A stretch of DNA of 5,705 bases from an uncultured Collinsella sp. (GTDB lineage: Bacteria > Actinomycetota > Coriobacteriia > Coriobacteriales > Coriobacteriaceae). The stretch lies in assembly GCA_900543615.1 (NCBI GenBank), contig UQSC01000116.1:1-5705 (forward strand), in the 5' to 3' direction. Made by a program: the position numbers and the translations under genes. Below the pieces are notes generated by a model, which ran no database searches, was not told the DNA's origin, and saw nothing but the letters and a program-made list of their open reading frames with translations. Shown in pieces: positions 5,651-5,705 of the stretch. Position 1 is the stretch's first letter. Every line of letters starts with the position of its first letter.

Positions 5651-5703
5651 GCTCGACGCTGCAAACCCGCCAGAGCGGCAATCTGCCTTTCAACTTCGGC
5701 GGC
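5623..5703 (-). CDS. Possible C-terminal tail of a convergent gene (partial)
   Basis: On the minus strand one frame entering from the right edge reads AAEVERQIAALAGLQRRAV then TAFGKTP and stops at TAA (5625-5623), directly beside the pyrE stop. The peptide has the regular Leu, Ile and Val spacing of an amphipathic helix or coiled coil, a common ending of real proteins. A second minus-strand frame is also open to TAA at 5621-5619 (ending RRLVKRRN), and at least one plus-strand frame has no stop, so with only about 80 bases the choice is not secure. No family can be assigned. Confidence 0.22.
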   Translation of the reverse strand, partial: AAEVERQIAALAGLQRRAVTAFGKTP

Positions 5704-5705
5704 AT

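Noticed and set aside
1..5705. CRISPR array, tRNA, rRNA, integrase or toxin-antitoxin system
   Set aside because: No regularly spaced repeats, tRNA-like cloverleaf, rRNA segments or mobile-element genes were seen in the window.

Overview
The window looks like the start of a draft-assembly contig from a GC-rich bacterium, most likely a gut Coriobacteriia (Actinomycetota) of the Collinsella type. This assignment rests on the roughly 60% GC coding style, strong purine-rich ribosome binding sites, lipoproteins with Coriobacteriia-like N-termini, and a palindromic repeat (CCACCACAAAGG...CCTTTGTGGTGG around GGGACAGGCACC) that I associate from memory with this group. It is an inference; no rRNA or other marker is present. 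The first 47 bases are not genomic: they are residual Illumina Nextera library sequence (end of P5, an 8-base i5 index, and the read-1 transposon adapter). Genomic sequence begins at about 48.

Layout: (1) 1-47, adapter. (2) 177-1657, two tandem plus-strand genes for small secreted lipoproteins of unknown function, which are diverged paralogues and probably one operon. (3) 1658-1736, a short convergent gap with a 20-base half-copy of the palindromic repeat and a small hairpin. (4) 1737-4505, minus strand, a complete MgtA-type P-type ATPase (P3B family, Mg2+ uptake). (5) 4506-4941, a 436-base divergent intergenic region. It holds a full palindromic repeat element, a candidate minus-strand promoter (TTGACA, 17 bases, AAAAAT) that would give the ATPase gene a leader of about 270 nt, a possible 23-codon leader ORF and two small hairpins. 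(6) 4942-5622, plus strand, pyrE (orotate phosphoribosyltransferase). (7) A perfect 13-bp hairpin starts inside the pyrE stop codon, and 55 further bases may hold the tail of a convergent gene.

The genes do not form a single pathway. The lipoproteins are surface proteins of unknown role, MgtA imports Mg2+, and PyrE makes OMP in pyrimidine synthesis in a Mg2+-dependent reaction. The ATPase and pyrE are divergently arranged. I see no convincing novel multi-gene system. The items most worth following are the lipoprotein pair, the ATPase leader region, the repeat copies flanking the ATPase gene, and changes at metal-site positions in the ATPase.
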